Below, one piece after another: positions 34,490 through 46,923 of a DNA stretch of 64,000 nucleotides. The notes under the pieces were generated by a model that was given only the letters and a program-made list of their open reading frames with translations, was not told the DNA's origin and searched no databases. The stretch is from the NCBI GenBank assembly GCA_014607495.2, contig CP053162.1:5650469-5714468 (forward strand), in the 5' to 3' direction. The translations under genes and the position numbers were made by a program. Origin of the DNA: Carposina sasakii (taxonomy: Eukaryota; Arthropoda; Insecta; Lepidoptera; Carposinidae). Each line of letters opens with the position of its first letter. Position 1 is the first letter of the stretch.

Positions 34490-36630
34490 ACACATTGATT
34501 GCCAGTGCCACAAATTACAAGTTAACTTTCCTTTTAGTTAAAATCCTTCGAAAATACTATTCGAAAAAGCAGTTTGACTTACGTTTTTAACTAATAAGTA
34601 GTAAGCCTAATTGTTGATCTTCTTACTCTTATCGGAACTATTTTCACAAATGATTTTCTTCTTGTCTGTTATAATAAAACATACAAGTAATTATAGTTAA
34701 GGACCTCAAAAACGTATTAATTGTATACATTGATCTTACAAAAATATGTTATTTAATGTAATGTAGGAAGCATTGATATTCCTTCTCTGCGCCTACGCAT
34801 TAATAAGCTTTAAACTTGACATCATGGAGAATGGCGTTTACAAGTCTTTTGTGGCACTTAAATTGAATTCAATAAATAATGAAATTAAATCACTGTATAA
34901 TTTTTTTATATATTTTATATGTGTAATAGTTGTTTCTTTCTACGTACCTACCTAACTCATGGTACGTGAGAACCAAAAGAAAATTTTGCTTTTGAACTTT
35001 CCGAAACCAAACGAAAAGTTCAAAAAGTTTAAAAATAAGTAGCGAGTACAGTACCTACGAGTATTAAGCAATTAAATGTAAGTATATGGTAAAATGCATA
35101 GAATTTTTTTAGGATCTCCTTGGATATACTTTGAACTATGGCAATAAAATACCGATTGATGGTATGTGGTTAGGGTTACAGATGTTACCACCCTGTCCCT
35201 ACTATATACCTATATACATACATAATTAAAACAAGTTACTTGGTGTTAAATAACTAAGAACATCAAATCGATAATAACGTAAAAACATTCTGTTTTAATT
35301 TCTTCGAATTGGGTGTATCGGAGACACATCTTTTTTGTATGCAAGAAAAGTAAAACACAATAAATAAACAAACATGTAGGGTTACCACGTGCAACTTTGA
35401 ATATTCTTTGTTTGCATGCCATGTAAAATTCGTCTGTTGGATGAGTCAACATAGAACAACATACATAAAAACCACTAGGTACAAGTCTCATAAATAAAAT
35501 CAACCCCTCAAACTTAGATTTGAATACAAATGCCAAATAACACCGTAGTAGATGCAGCTGCAGGCAAACACAGTTTTTGAATTTTTAAATGTTGCTTATA
35601 ATCACTAAATTAATAAAACGTGATTTTTTTGTATCTATTCAAATTAGCTATATGATGGCCTAAAAATATTTAAATAACATACTATCCTACAGTGTTTGCT
35701 ATACCTACTGGGGAAAAGGCCTCTCCATTGTTACACCACAGCTTACTTACTTAAAGTACTCGTATCATCATCGTCTTCCTGCTCTCATCCCATTATTTAT
35801 GGATTAGATTATATCTAAGGTTTATGGGGTCGGCGCAAAGTGTTTTTTTTAGAAACTCATATTGTTAAGGAATTTCATTTGTTTTGCGGCCTTAAGGCAA
35901 GCCTCCTCGGGTATAGATAAGTGATAATTTTAGAATATTAAAATCCGTACATGAAATAAATTCAGTGGCACATGCCTGTAACTGGGAACGAACATAAGCT
36001 TTCCAACAGAAAGGCGCACTGACGACGGTGTCTTCAATATTGGGTTTTCCCCGTATACAATTGAAATGAAATGCAGGCAGCCCTGCGCCAGCTTTCTCAG
36101 AGCGGGTTGCTTTGTATGCGTCCCGTTAGGCCAGCCTGCACTCAGTAGAGCGCCGAGAAATGCTAACCCCTCACACCGCGTCCAACCGCCGAGCTTCGAG
36201 GACTTTGTAACGTGAGTACACTTTCATACATTAGAAAGTTTAAGGCTAACTTCCATCAGATACGTTTCATTTTAATCTGCGATTAGAGCCCATTTCTTTT
36301 ATTCCATAGACATCATGTGAAAAAAATCTAAGCTTAAAATTAATCTGACGATCATCAATTCCGTCGGTGAAGCACTTCCACTTTCAAACGTATTGTGGAC
36401 GTGACGGAAAAAGAGACTGTTTGTTTGTTATGTTCATATGGTTGTATAGGTAGATTGTGGCGACGCTATCAATTGGTCTGATAATTTTGTGGTAGAAGAT
36501 ACCATCAAAATAAAATGGCATGAGCAGTTTTATTAGGTTTCTTGTTGGTTTCTCGTCATAATTTAAACAACAAAACCAAAACCGTTCGATGCGAATTATT
36601 TATGATATAAATATTTATTTTATTTCAGGA
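34490..36630. other. CSP6-CSP7 spacer
   Basis: It contains an R5 repeat (35760-36030) and a GC-richer unassigned patch at 36060-36210. No gene was recognised. An acceptor (atttcag at 36622-36628) before CSP7 implies an upstream non-coding exon that I could not place. Confidence 0.5.
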
Positions 36631-36638
36631 TATATACA

Positions 36639-39600
36639 ATGAAGATTATAATCTATCTGTGTGTGCTGACGGTGGTGGTGATCAGCTCAGCCCAACAGCA
36701 AGTGTACAACCGCTATGATAACTTCAACACTGACTCCATAATCCAGAACGATAGAATACTCCTGGCGTACTACAAGTGCGTCATGGATAAGGGCCCTTGC
36801 ACTAAGGATGGCAAGAACTTCAAACGTAAGTCCCGTGAAATGTATTATTAATTTGTAAAGGTAATTCACATATACTTATATAATACATGATGTATATTAC
36901 CACGGACTACACTTCCCACAGTGCAGGCTGGTCCGCAATATTACGCACCGTGAGAAGCCAGCATAAGGTAATCAACCAAGGCGCCGCTGACATGCCTTAA
37001 GGTTTCATTTAATTTGCAGCGCGTTAGTAAACCACCTTTCAATAGAAAGTCAGAAAAACATTACAATAGACTTTTTTACTATTGACAAAATGTAAAACAA
37101 TAAAAATATTGGCTGACTAGCACAGATGTCAAACGTAAGAATATTCTTAACAATGATTTTGACACCCTCTCCTGTTGTTTTGGGTTTCTCAAAGGCTCAT
37201 TTTATGTAACTTTAAAAAAAATTATTGATACAATGAACAGATTGGTATGCAGCAGTAAAGAGTATGACAAGGAACTATCGTAGCTTGCAAACGAAATTTT
37301 TTTTGAACCGTGTCAGCGACGCCTTGGTTGATGTACTTACTCTACTCATATCGTCACGGCTGTTTTCCAATGGAATCCTATCCGTTTTGTTACGGGGTGT
37401 TTTTTGGTCGTCAACATTCCCGAAAACTACGGAATTTCCTCATCATCACGATCATTTTTCTCCATAGAAGCATACCTGGGCAGTGTCTGGTTTCCAAGAT
37501 ATTAGGGTCTAAAGTTGAGTATATAGACTGCGTTTTTCTGCATAAATGCACAAAGACGCGCGTAGCAACATTTTTTCACGAGAAATAATTAATATCTGTC
37601 TATGAAAAAATTCAAAAACCCGACTGCTTAAAAAATAACCAAATAATGTACCTATAATAAAAAACTGAAAAGAAAAAAAACAAGCACTTAGATGTCCGGT
37701 GGTCTAGAATTCTATAATATTATTATGGAATAAATACTATTGAAGAACATAAAATATTTTCTAATGAGCATAATATAACAACTGAACAGCCAGGATCCAT
37801 TGAAATATTAGCTTGGCTGTCGGATAATAGATCCCGAATGTTCAGTTGTTATGTTATGATCATTAGAAAATATTTCTCATTGCTAGAAATAACGTCTTGA
37901 GTTCTACTATAGTGGGGTTTACGATATGCGCTAGAGGAGATCGAGTTAATATAGTAAAGCCCCATAGGCCTTAAATTCCGACTAATGCTAAATAAGATAC
38001 CAAAAATTCTAATAAAGTAGGACAAAGAATGTAAAACTATCAATGACACATAAACATACATACAATCCTTTACGAACTTGACTTAACGAAGTCCGTGTGA
38101 CCCCATGAAGTTTCTTAACGGTACTCTTACTCGTATGTTCATTTATACAAATACGCACTTTATATTCTTAATAGAAATCTTGTCAAACATAAACTATATA
38201 TAAGTTGGTGACATAGTATTAATATATATGTATATTTAAACGCAATGGGCCTTACTTAATAAAAAGCTTTAAACATGGTATATGTTATCTATACGCAGTT
38301 TAATTTGAGAGATATTCCATACTAGCAACCGCCCATGACTTCGACTGTATTTCACCCGTGCGAAGCTGGGGCGGGTTGCTATATAGCCTTCCTCGGTAAA
38401 TGGGCTATCTAACACTAAAATCATTTTTCGAATCGGACCTACTGGTCCCTGAGATTAGTTCAAACAAACAAACAATAAAACTCTTCAAGCTTTTAAATAA
38501 TGGTACCTATAGGTAGATATTTTGCTGTCAAAAGTGTATGTACGTAGGTTACACTAAAAGTTTTGCGTAACAAAATGTTATGTTTATTGCTTTTCAAAAT
38601 ACTCTCCTTTACATTTTAAACATTTTTTTCACACGATCGAACCATTTTTTAAAACGGGAAGACCACAGATCTGAAGGTATGTTTTCTACGTGCTGATTGA
38701 ATGCTATCGCTGCCTCTTCATGCTGTGAAGAAGCATTGTCACGATGTAGGAGAACGTGTCTTTTAGGTCGTCTTTTGCGAACTTTTTTAACACCCTGGAT
38801 AAACAAATGGTAGAATATCACTTGGCAATATCTCTCTCTTTTGATCTTCAAGTGGAATTATGCAGATGGGACCCGTAGCTGAGAAAAAAATGCGATAATT
38901 TTTTTCCAACGTTTCTCGCCTGCCTCACTTTTGTTGGTCTGTTCTCATTTTCAAATACCCATTCACAAGATTGCTGTTTTTTTTCGGATTCAAAACAATA
39001 AATTCTCGTTTCGTCTCCTGTGACATTGCCATAAACAGTATTAGAATATCCGTGGTCGTACTTCATTAGCATCTGCAAAGAATATACTTACTCTCTAACA
39101 TCATCTTGGAGCACCATTCCACGCGAGCCCGCTTCTGCTCCGCTGTCAGTTTGAGGGATCCAACGACAACAAAGTTTCCGAACTTTCAATTCTTCGTGTA
39201 AAATTATCTGAATTTGGCTCATACCAATCCTCAATAGTCCTCGAATTATCTCATATTTAATCCGCGGGTTTTCTTCAGTTAGCCTTAGCTTAACAGTAGC
39301 CACATTATTTTCGTTGACGGCAGTTGAAGGCCGCCCTTCACGAAATTCATCATGTAAAGAAACCCGACCTCTCTCAAATTCAGCAAACCATCGTCTCACG
39401 GTGCTCAAACAAGGTGCTCCTCTCCCAAAAGCATTTTGAAGACGAGCGGCACAGTCTTGCGGAGAGAGAGAACTTTTATTCATAATAAATCTTTCGTTGC
39501 ATACCTACGTAGAACTTCGATGTGTGATAAAAAACAATTGACAAATGATTTCCCGCCAATTGTTTTTTTTATTACTAAGGTTGCAACCGTAGAAAGAGTA

Positions 39601-40145
39601 TAGTATAGAATCTGCCTTTATTCCTTCTCATTCGCACAGGAAAAGAAAAGGAAATAGCTAATTGCTTGTGACAAAGGGAGACAGAGCTTGTCATTTTTTG
39701 GCTAAGACTAAGCTAAAAGAGATACATATTAAAGCTAAGTGATTATGAAGCCCAGTGAAGCCATTTAATGATATTACGATAGTTTAGGTTAGGATCAAAA
39801 TTGACAAATTATAATGATTATGTAGTTTATACTCGTACATACCCAAACTTTCACTGGTCATTTCATGATATGTATGTTCAACTCAACTGACCTTGACATA
39901 TATCTTATAAGAACTGTTCTGTTGTGTTCTTAAGTTCATCTATGTCCTTGATTCCAGGAGTGCTACCTGAAACCTTATCAACTGCCTGCGCCCGATGTAC
40001 CACAAAACAGAAGGCAGTGGTCCGTAAGATGCTGCTCGGCATCCGAGAGAAGAGCGAACCTCGCTTCTTGGAGCTCTTGGACAAATATGACCCTGAACAG
40101 TATAATAGAGAAGCGTTGTACACATTCTTACTAACTGGTCAGTAA
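36639..40145 (+). CDS. Chemosensory protein CSP7
   Basis: Exon 1 is 36639-36825 and exon 2 is 39958-40145 with a phase-1 GT-AG intron, giving 124 aa. The signal peptide MKIIIYLCVLTVVVISSA is followed by YNRYDNFNTDSI. Cysteines are CVMDKGPC and CARC with 18 residues between. The C-terminal half includes LELLDKYDPEQY. The 3.1-kb intron, the longest in the cluster, has been enlarged by a broken mariner on the opposite strand (about 38547-39590) and a fold-back element (37751-37874). Both splice sites and both exons look intact. Confidence 0.93.
37751..37874. repeat. Fold-back MITE in the CSP7 intron
   Basis: The left arm is aaaatattttctaatgagca then taatataacaactgaac. The right arm is gttcagttgttatgttatga then tcattagaaaatattt. 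Arms of about 36 bp flank a loop of about 50 bp. Confidence 0.8.
38547..39590 (-). mobile_element. Broken mariner-like (Tc1/mariner) element
   Basis: The minus strand encodes a mariner transposase in at least three frame-shifted pieces: 39483-39088 (helix-turn-helix region with STVRRWFAEFERGR), 39078-38848 (contains TGDETRIYCFE, the first catalytic Asp region) and 38851-38609 (HRDNASSQ, second catalytic Asp; then LWSSRFKKWF). Imperfect terminal repeats are suggested by ggttacactaaaagttttgc on the left and its weak counterpart near 39590. It cannot encode active enzyme. It sits in the CSP7 intron in antisense. Confidence 0.85.
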
Positions 40146-40561
40146 GGGCAGAAAATCAGTAGGAGATTGAAAGCTGAACTCTGTGTAAAAATTTTCGTGA
40201 AAACACACACACAATAATCCCTGATTTGCAGTTTTTCTTTCTGATATTGAAAAACTTTTTAAACAAATGATATGAAAAATTAATTTGATTAAATTACGGT
40301 ATCTGTATTTAAATATTGTGTAGATGTAAATACATTTAAGTAGTTAGGAAGAATGTACCTAATTAAGGAAGAAGAAATGAACGAAGGTACAAGAGAGCTT
40401 TCCATGAGAGAAACAATAAGAACTTGGTTGATTTCAAATATTTATTTAGGTAGCTAGGTGAAAAATTTAGGAAATCTATCTAGGAATTAGAATTTCACCT
40501 ACTAAATATCTATGGCTGCCCTACTTCCGATGTTAGTTTTATTTTTATTTTTTTACTACAT

Positions 40562-42545
40562 AATATGATATTATACTCGTATCATATGCCGATCATTGAT
40601 GCATGTGGTATATATTGTACTCAGTAATTTAATTTATTTTTCTTATACCTATAATTTATCTAAAGCTTGATAGTAAGTATGTCATTATATTAGTAAGCTT
40701 AGATAACTGTTGGAACCTGCATTACTAATTCAAGCATCGAATTACATTTCATACACAATAAATTAAACTTGTTAAGAATATTCCAAACATGTTTGATTTT
40801 TCCATTTGTGCATAATAAGTAATGCCTGCTCCGCTCCTGTATTTGGTATCTAACTAATACTGGTCCACTGAGAGCAACCAGTACTTATATCCACGAAAAT
40901 ATATTAAGACGTAGCGTGTGGATTGTGCGATTAAAGTAATCAATAACTAGAGGGCTCAGATAAGTTCTTCATTTATTATTATGCTACCCCTTCGAGCATT
41001 ACAGTTCAGTAAGATTTCTTTGGTCGCCCGGCGCTTTGTTGTTTTTGAAATCTAGTTAACATTCTTCGGTGCTTTATGTTTATGATTGTATAAACTAGCT
41101 TGGATTAATTTCTTCCAACAGCGAGTATTAAAGCCATGTCGTGTCGCAGAGACTTGGAGATACGTCTATTGAGCTGCCGATATGCTTCAGCGTCATCAGA
41201 GGACTGCAGAGACTTGCGCGCCTTTCCGCCATGAGGTTGAGGGTATGACCAGTCAGTTTCTGGGGTCTATTTCTACGGTTAGGTCTAAAGAATTTAGACC
41301 CCACCGTGTGGACAGTTTCTACCAGCCTGTTATTTATATCGTCCACTGACATGCAATCCTCTAGGCAAGCGGTTTGTCAAGTTGAAAGCTCTCGGGGTTT
41401 TGAATGTGCACGGATGAGGGTCGGAGTGTAGACTTCACTAGTCGTGATCTCTCCCGTTTGACATTAATATTCAATGTGCCTCGAACCATTCGGTGATCGC
41501 TACCGGTTTTCACCCTGTTGAATAGATATCATTGAATATCCGTCTATCGGTGGTCAATATGTTTATCTCGTTCCTCGTGTGCTTGTTGGGATGGAGCCAG
41601 GTCCATTTCCTATGAGGCGGCTTCTTGAAGAAGGAGTTCATCATAAAGAGTCCCTCCATCTCTAGAAAATCGGCCAGCCTCTGGCCCCTGGGGTTCCTGT
41701 CGCCGGAAAATTTCCCACTTTCAACTCATTCTCACCCCGCTTGCCCAGTACGCATTGAAGTCCCCCATAACAACACAGAAATGAGTTTTAGAGGTATGTA
41801 TGGCTGTACACGTCCTCAACATAACCTCCACCTCGATGTGCGTCGAGGTCGGCGCGTACCTGGATGACCTTCAGTACCTTTTTGATTTGAGTATCAGGTA
41901 TTCCCTGCTCGATACACTTTGGATTCGATGTTGTTTACGAGGGACTTGTGGACGATAAACCCAACACCACCCTGGGACTTATGATCACCTTCCCGGTGGT
42001 AGAGTAAGTTGCCAGATTTCAGGGTTATCGTATCCTCTCCCTGTCTTCGGACCTCAGATAACCCTACAATATCCCACCGCAACTTACTCATTTCCTCTTC
42101 CAGCTCATCGAGCTTTGTGTCCTCCTTCAGCGTGCGCGCATTGTACGTCACCAGCGATAACCCACGCCTATGGTCCATTTTCGAAGCATTAGTCGTCGTA
42201 CAGTTGGAACCCGCCCGGGGATTCTTAGCACCCCTGGCTCCGGCACTTGACCGGCGCCTGTCGGACACGCCAGTGTCGCCTCCGGAGCCGCCGGGCACTT
42301 TATCCCTAACCCGCCACGCTATGCGTGTTGGCGGGTCGCCAGAACACCGCGAGCAGGTACTTGGGTCCCGTTAGAAGTTATATGGGACTTACATTATGAT
42401 ATTATACTCCAGTCGCTCATGATATATTGTACTTAATTTAATTTATTTTTCTTAACACTTTGATTAAGTATGTTTATATTAGTAAGCTTATAACCGTAAT
42501 TATTTCATACACAATAAATTAAACTTGTGAATATTCTTTAAATTA
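40562..42545. repeat. Direct duplication flanking a LINE fragment
   Basis: The left copy (about 40562-40790) and right copy (about 42395-42545) share atgatattatactc, atttaatttatttttctta, tatattagtaagctta and cacaataaattaaacttg. They are in the same orientation and diverged. A segmental duplication spanning or preceding the LINE insertion is the simplest reading. Confidence 0.6.
41095..42370 (-). mobile_element. Broken LINE, RTE-like, endonuclease region
   Basis: The minus-strand frame 42298-41894 starts an apurinic-type endonuclease domain: LSLVTYNARTL, then WDIVGLSEVRRQGE and GGVGFIVHKSLVN. These match the N-terminal half of RTE/craniofacial-development-like ORF2 proteins. Decayed coding continues to 41352-41128 with DDINNRLVETVH and NRRNRPQKLTGHTL. 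Reverse transcriptase is absent, so the element is internally incomplete. Confidence 0.8.
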
Positions 42546-43572
42546 CCCCTAATGCTGCTTTTATATAAAAATATAAAGATTCAGCTTAATAATCAATAAC
42601 TAGGATAATAATGTGTACAACACAATTACTAATAACTTTGCCATAAAATAAATTACTTTAAGATATTTATAATTATTACCTATGGAAACAACGAAAAATT
42701 TTTGAGAAAATAGCCTATCTTTCCGATCCAATTTCGTTACCCTTTGAATCCAGCAACGATGTGATGGATGTCAGTACTTATTTTATTTTCATATTTTTTT
42801 CCTACCGTTGATACTTCTTCCTTCCCTGTTCCCATTCACTTTGGGAGCAATGATATGTACTCTACTTCCATTCATCCCTATTTATCCCTTATCTACAATA
42901 CTCATTCCCAGTGCTCCCAACACTTCTATACCGAAGTGATTTCTTAAATTACCCCATGCTCTTTGATTAGCTGGATTAATGTGTACCTTAAACTAATAAC
43001 ATGCCTATCTATCCGATCTGTTGATTGGATAATTAGACCATGGTCGTCTGATTATCCTTGCGGTCAAGCATCTTTAGACCTAGTTCACATCAGATCAGCT
43101 ACATAACTTTAAGTTGCGAAGTCTGAAATTTCGCTAAGAGAAATAAATATATGCAAAAACACCGAGTTTTAGTAAATCCTGGTTATAAACAATACTAATT
43201 TTTTTGTACATACCTAATAGTCGTAAAGAAAATAAATAAATAAGTAGTTTAGCTTTATGCTATTCATACACAATAAAACCATAGATTTCATAATTTAAAT
43301 TAATAAATTAATCTAGTTACAACTTTTGAAGAATCGCTGAATACAAATAGCTTCTTTTTCCTATTTTCTGCCTAAGAGGTCAGTTGGACTTCTTAATTTA
43401 CCCAGTCACCCGATTTTTGTTGTACCTTCAATATTGCCAAATGTACCTATATGACATATGATATTGAGTAGATTAATATAGACAAAGCCTTAGATTAATC
43501 GATCTATAAAATGTATGCACCGTGCCATATCCAACATACTTGTACTATATTGACTTCCTAGAATAATTTGCT

Positions 43573-43580
43573 TATAAATA
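43573..43580 (+). promoter_or_regulatory. TATA box of CSP8
   Basis: tataaata lies about 100 bp before the ATG. No acceptor is obvious in between, so unlike other CSPs here this gene may lack a 5' UTR intron. Confidence 0.5.
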
Positions 43581-43678
43581 CGCAGCTTCAGCTGTGATAT
43601 AAATATCACAATCATTGTGTACTTATTAACACTCAGTTGTGTATTTTCAAAGATTTAACTTGGTTCAACATAATAATA

Positions 43679-44405
43679 ATGAAGTTAGTCTTATTGTCCC
43701 TCTGTTTGGCAGTGGTGGTGTTTGCTGATGATAAATATGCAACGATTGATGAAAACTTCAATGTCTCTGAATTGTTGAGTAATGAAAGGTTATTGAAATC
43801 ATATTCCAAATGCCTTTTGAATAAAGGCCCATGCACTCCTGAAGTGAAACAAGTTAAAGGTAAGAAATTTTAAATTCATATAAGATACTTCAATATGTAA
43901 AGTCACCCCCAAACTTGACCCCGGTTCTCATAACTTTATTGATTACATTTTAATTATTTTTCATAAGAGGGTTGTTTTGTAGGAGATGGGCTGACCACCT
44001 GTCACTACAAACCGAACTTATACATCTCAACTGTACCCTCAAAATTGGTCAGAGGTGGCACCATGTGGTCCTATAGGCCCTCGGTGCTCTGCCTACCCCG
44101 TAAGGGATAATGGCGTGATTATACGTATGTATGTATTTTTCATAATCCAGAGATCCAGAGATAAGCCAAAGAAAACCTCTTTCCTATACTTCATTAAATA
44201 TTTCCTACATTTTCTTATAGACAAACTTCCCGAAGCTTTGGCCACAAGATGCGCTAAGTGTACGGACCGACAGAAACAAATCGCGAAGCAACTAGCGACT
44301 GAAGTAAAGAAATCACATCCAGATATATGGAAAGAGCTTGTGGCTTTATACGACCCCAAGGGAGAACACAGGCAGGCATTCCATGAATTCCTTGCAGAGA
44401 AATAA
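43679..44405 (+). CDS. Chemosensory protein CSP8
   Basis: Exon 1 is 43679-43859 and exon 2 is 44221-44405, phase-1 GT-AG intron, giving 121 aa. The signal peptide MKLVLLSLCLAVVVFA precedes DDKYATIDENFNVSEL. Cysteines are CLLNKGPC and CAKC with 18 residues between. The C-terminus includes LVALYDPKGEHRQAFHEF. The start is the ATG that opens the hydrophobic stretch; the upstream in-frame extension is not conserved in other CSPs. The short intron contains an R1 repeat (43975-44137). The gene converges with the first EFHB copy, about 165 bp away. Confidence 0.95.
43975..44137 (+). repeat. Dispersed repeat, family R1, in the CSP8 intron
   Basis: It carries gggctgaccacctgtcacta, ctcggtgctctgcctacccc and an atgtatgtat tail. 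It closely resembles 17455-17648. Confidence 0.7.
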
Positions 44406-44573
44406 TTGAGAACTTTTTACAGTTATCTTTTGAAGAGAGTTTATTACATAGGTCAAAGATTCGTAGTGTATTAAAATAGCAATTAAACAAATTTACGAAA
44501 GTAGATCAAATTATCGTCTTAAATGTTGTTAAATATATAACTTTTTAAAATTGTACAGCATATTTTTTTTTAT

Positions 44574-46151
44574 TCAGAAACCCAGCTTTTTTATAGGTTC
44601 CACAGGACCATACAAAGCTCTACGAAATGTTTCAAAACAAACCCAACCTTGAGAATGGTATTTCTTAGCTTCATCCCAAGTTTTATCAAATGATTCGTCA
44701 GTGAATGTCTCACCTGCTGCTTCAAAAACTTTTCTGACAACATTTGGTTCCCGCTTTTCATACATGTCACGGTGATTAACATGTAACAACGTTAGTACAC
44801 TCGGGTTCACACACGACTTCATGTCTGATTCATGGGGTAGGCAAGTTCTATGAGCTTTGCAGCAATTATTGGGTGTAACTGGGTAATCTTTGTCGAAATA
44901 TCTACCTGATGGTATACCTGCCATACGCCGTTTATCAGGTGGCTGATCAGGCTTAACCATTTCTGAATATGTAGTACGGAAATCAAGACATTCTTCAGGA
45001 ACATCCATTATTTTTGGAATTTCTGGTGATGGTTCTCTGTAATTAATTACGTGGACAAATGTTTTATACTCTATTTTATTTCCATCAACGGCATTCCACA
45101 TAGACAATAGGGGCTCGATAAGCTTAGGATCAAATCGTATGTGTTTTGTTCCACAAAATTCATATACAACATCTTTCGGTAGCCACCCAGTATTTTCTTT
45201 ATCAAAGTACTTAAGGTTTAAATAAAATCCTCGGAAGAAAGTCGGTAAGAATTTTTTTGACAAAACCTTTCTCAGTGAATTAAGATGACTAAAACACTTT
45301 CTAAAGAACGCTTGCCCAGGATTAATATCACAGAATGTCAAGCACTCTGGAAGGTTATCGGGTGGCTTGAGAATTCCAAATGCATATCCAGGAGGTACTT
45401 CCAATATATTATCATAAGGTGCTAATACAGCACCAACTCTTGGCTGTTTTGCATCCTGAAAGTCAGCCTGGATGGAGTTGATCACTGTACGGTTTCCAGT
45501 ACCATTTATAATTTTATCATCTGTTAAGCAGCATTTTCCATATTTTCCTCGTTTATCTACGAATGTTCTATATCCATAAGTGACGTCTGATCTATAGGGC
45601 GGAGAACAGTAACCACGATCGAGTTGAACACCAGGCTTTTTTGAATGAGGCGTTTTATCAGGTAATGGTTCTTTAGGCATACATATGTCATACAAACGCT
45701 CATTGGAAACCGTCTTCTTGCCAAAAGTCGTATTGATTATGTCAAAACCTTCTGGTAGCATCGGAACTGGATCAGATACTTTCCCTAGTGGCTTTTTCCA
45801 ATATGACCTGTAAACGGTATCCTTGAAGTCTTCGACGAGGGTTTGAAATTTGGTTTTTTTAAGTGGGTTTATGATACTAGCGACTTCACCATAAGGTCCT
45901 GCGAAGCGTTTATCTAAAGGTGTAGGATGTCGAAGCGGAGCACGTGGTCGCGGCTTTTGTTGTGGTAAGATGGCATCACTCATTAAGGCGTCTACTTCAT
46001 CTTTCAAAAGATAGTGTTCTAAAGAATCAGCAACTTTTTCAGTTGCTTGTGCAGTAGGGACTCCTGCAGCACAAACCTTGCGGTCTCTTTCAATAAACAT
46101 GCCCATATTTCCCTTCCCCCCAGATGTAGCTCTGTAACACGGTAGTGGCAT
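44574..46151 (-). CDS. EFHB: EF-hand family member B (EFHB/CFAP21-like), copy 1
   Basis: EFHB is a microtubule inner protein of ciliary and flagellar doublets. This intronless frame gives 525 aa from the ATG at 46151; an ATG six bases upstream (46157) is in frame, but 46151 aligns with the start of copy 2. Family blocks are visible: YWKKPLGKVSDPVPMLPEG, TTFGKK, then VPPGYAFGILKP. A degenerate EF-hand pair lies at about residues 303-373 (LKYFDKENTGWL, VDGNKIEYKTF), with another helix-loop-helix near 470-515. The loops lack several calcium ligands. The poly(A) signal overlaps the TGA stop. Lack of introns suggests retroposition, so testis expression is a plausible guess. Confidence 0.85.
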   Translation of the reverse strand: MPLPCYRATSGGKGNMGMFIERDRKVCAAGVPTAQATEKVADSLEHYLLKDEVDALMSDAILPQQKPRPRAPLRHPTPLDKRFAGPYGEVASIINPLKKTKFQTLVEDFKDTVYRSYWKKPLGKVSDPVPMLPEGFDIINTTFGKKTVSNERLYDICMPKEPLPDKTPHSKKPGVQLDRGYCSPPYRSDVTYGYRTFVDKRGKYGKCCLTDDKIINGTGNRTVINSIQADFQDAKQPRVGAVLAPYDNILEVPPGYAFGILKPPDNLPECLTFCDINPGQAFFRKCFSHLNSLRKVLSKKFLPTFFRGFYLNLKYFDKENTGWLPKDVVYEFCGTKHIRFDPKLIEPLLSMWNAVDGNKIEYKTFVHVINYREPSPEIPKIMDVPEECLDFRTTYSEMVKPDQPPDKRRMAGIPSGRYFDKDYPVTPNNCCKAHRTCLPHESDMKSCVNPSVLTLLHVNHRDMYEKREPNVVRKVFEAAGETFTDESFDKTWDEAKKYHSQGWVCFETFRRALYGPVEPIKKLGF

Positions 46152-46159
46152 ATTCAACG

Positions 46160-46920
46160 TAGTAAATAGTAGTAAAAAAATATTTATGTTTTAAAAATAG
46201 TAAATTAAAAAATCCCAATAAAATATAATGATAAATTGCATGATTTCCATTTGACGATGATTTGACGTGAATTTGACATACATTAAAAAAATTGAAATAA
46301 AATCACGAACTTTTTTTATCCCTGAAGAAAGGCAATAGAAACGATGTCTATTGTCCATGCAGACAAAACATCGGGAAAATCTTGTAAAAAATAATTAATA
46401 AAGTAAATAGTCATAGTCAAAGAAAACTGTTAATTCATCTTACATGCGCCCGAAGAAATTTAAATATCATCGGCACAGTATGGTTTCTTCCGAAACTCAT
46501 ATCGCTAAGGATTTGGCGATTGTTAAACGACCGGCTGTCTGCCTGATGAGTGACCATTTTATAAAGTTAAAACGAGAAATAAATATAAGTCCGTCTTAAC
46601 CTTTGTCTTAACTATTTCACTTTGTTTACCCTCCGTGGCTGTGAGATCTCTTTTAAGATCCTTATTCTGACCCCATTCCGAGAACATGCCCGTGTGTAGT
46701 ATATACGAGTATCTGTTGAAACTTTGGAAATCCGTTTTATTACTCTACTTTAAACGAGAAAAAGTATATTCTTTGTTACGTTTCCCCTACATATAAATGT
46801 AGAAGATGAACTCGATATAACTCTCACTTTAATAATGAAAATAATATATTTATTTACAGATTAAAACTAACTTTAAGACTAAATCTATTATCTACCTATA
46901 CGCGTTATATCAAAATATCA
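46160..46920. other. Spacer between EFHB copies
   Basis: AT-rich promoter side of copy 1. A worn R5-like fragment is at 46480-46590 (gaaactcatatcgctaagga, ttggcgattg). No gene was seen. Confidence 0.5.
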
Positions 46921-46923
46921 TAT

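Larger units (their letters stand above)
40150..43570. other. CSP7-CSP8 spacer
   Basis: It holds the LINE body at 41.1-42.4 kb flanked by a duplicated segment (40562-40790 and 42395-42545). No other gene was recognised. Confidence 0.55.

Noticed and set aside
35246..35536. 96-aa minus-strand ORF
   Set aside because: No recognisable domain, low-complexity hydrophobic content and no paralogue; probably random.
37264..37588. Overlapping ORFs in the CSP7 intron
   Set aside because: No motif, in different frames of the same strand, inside an intron with TE debris.
41625..42374. Plus-strand ORFs of 80 and 121 aa
   Set aside because: They are antisense shadows of the LINE endonuclease frame on the minus strand.
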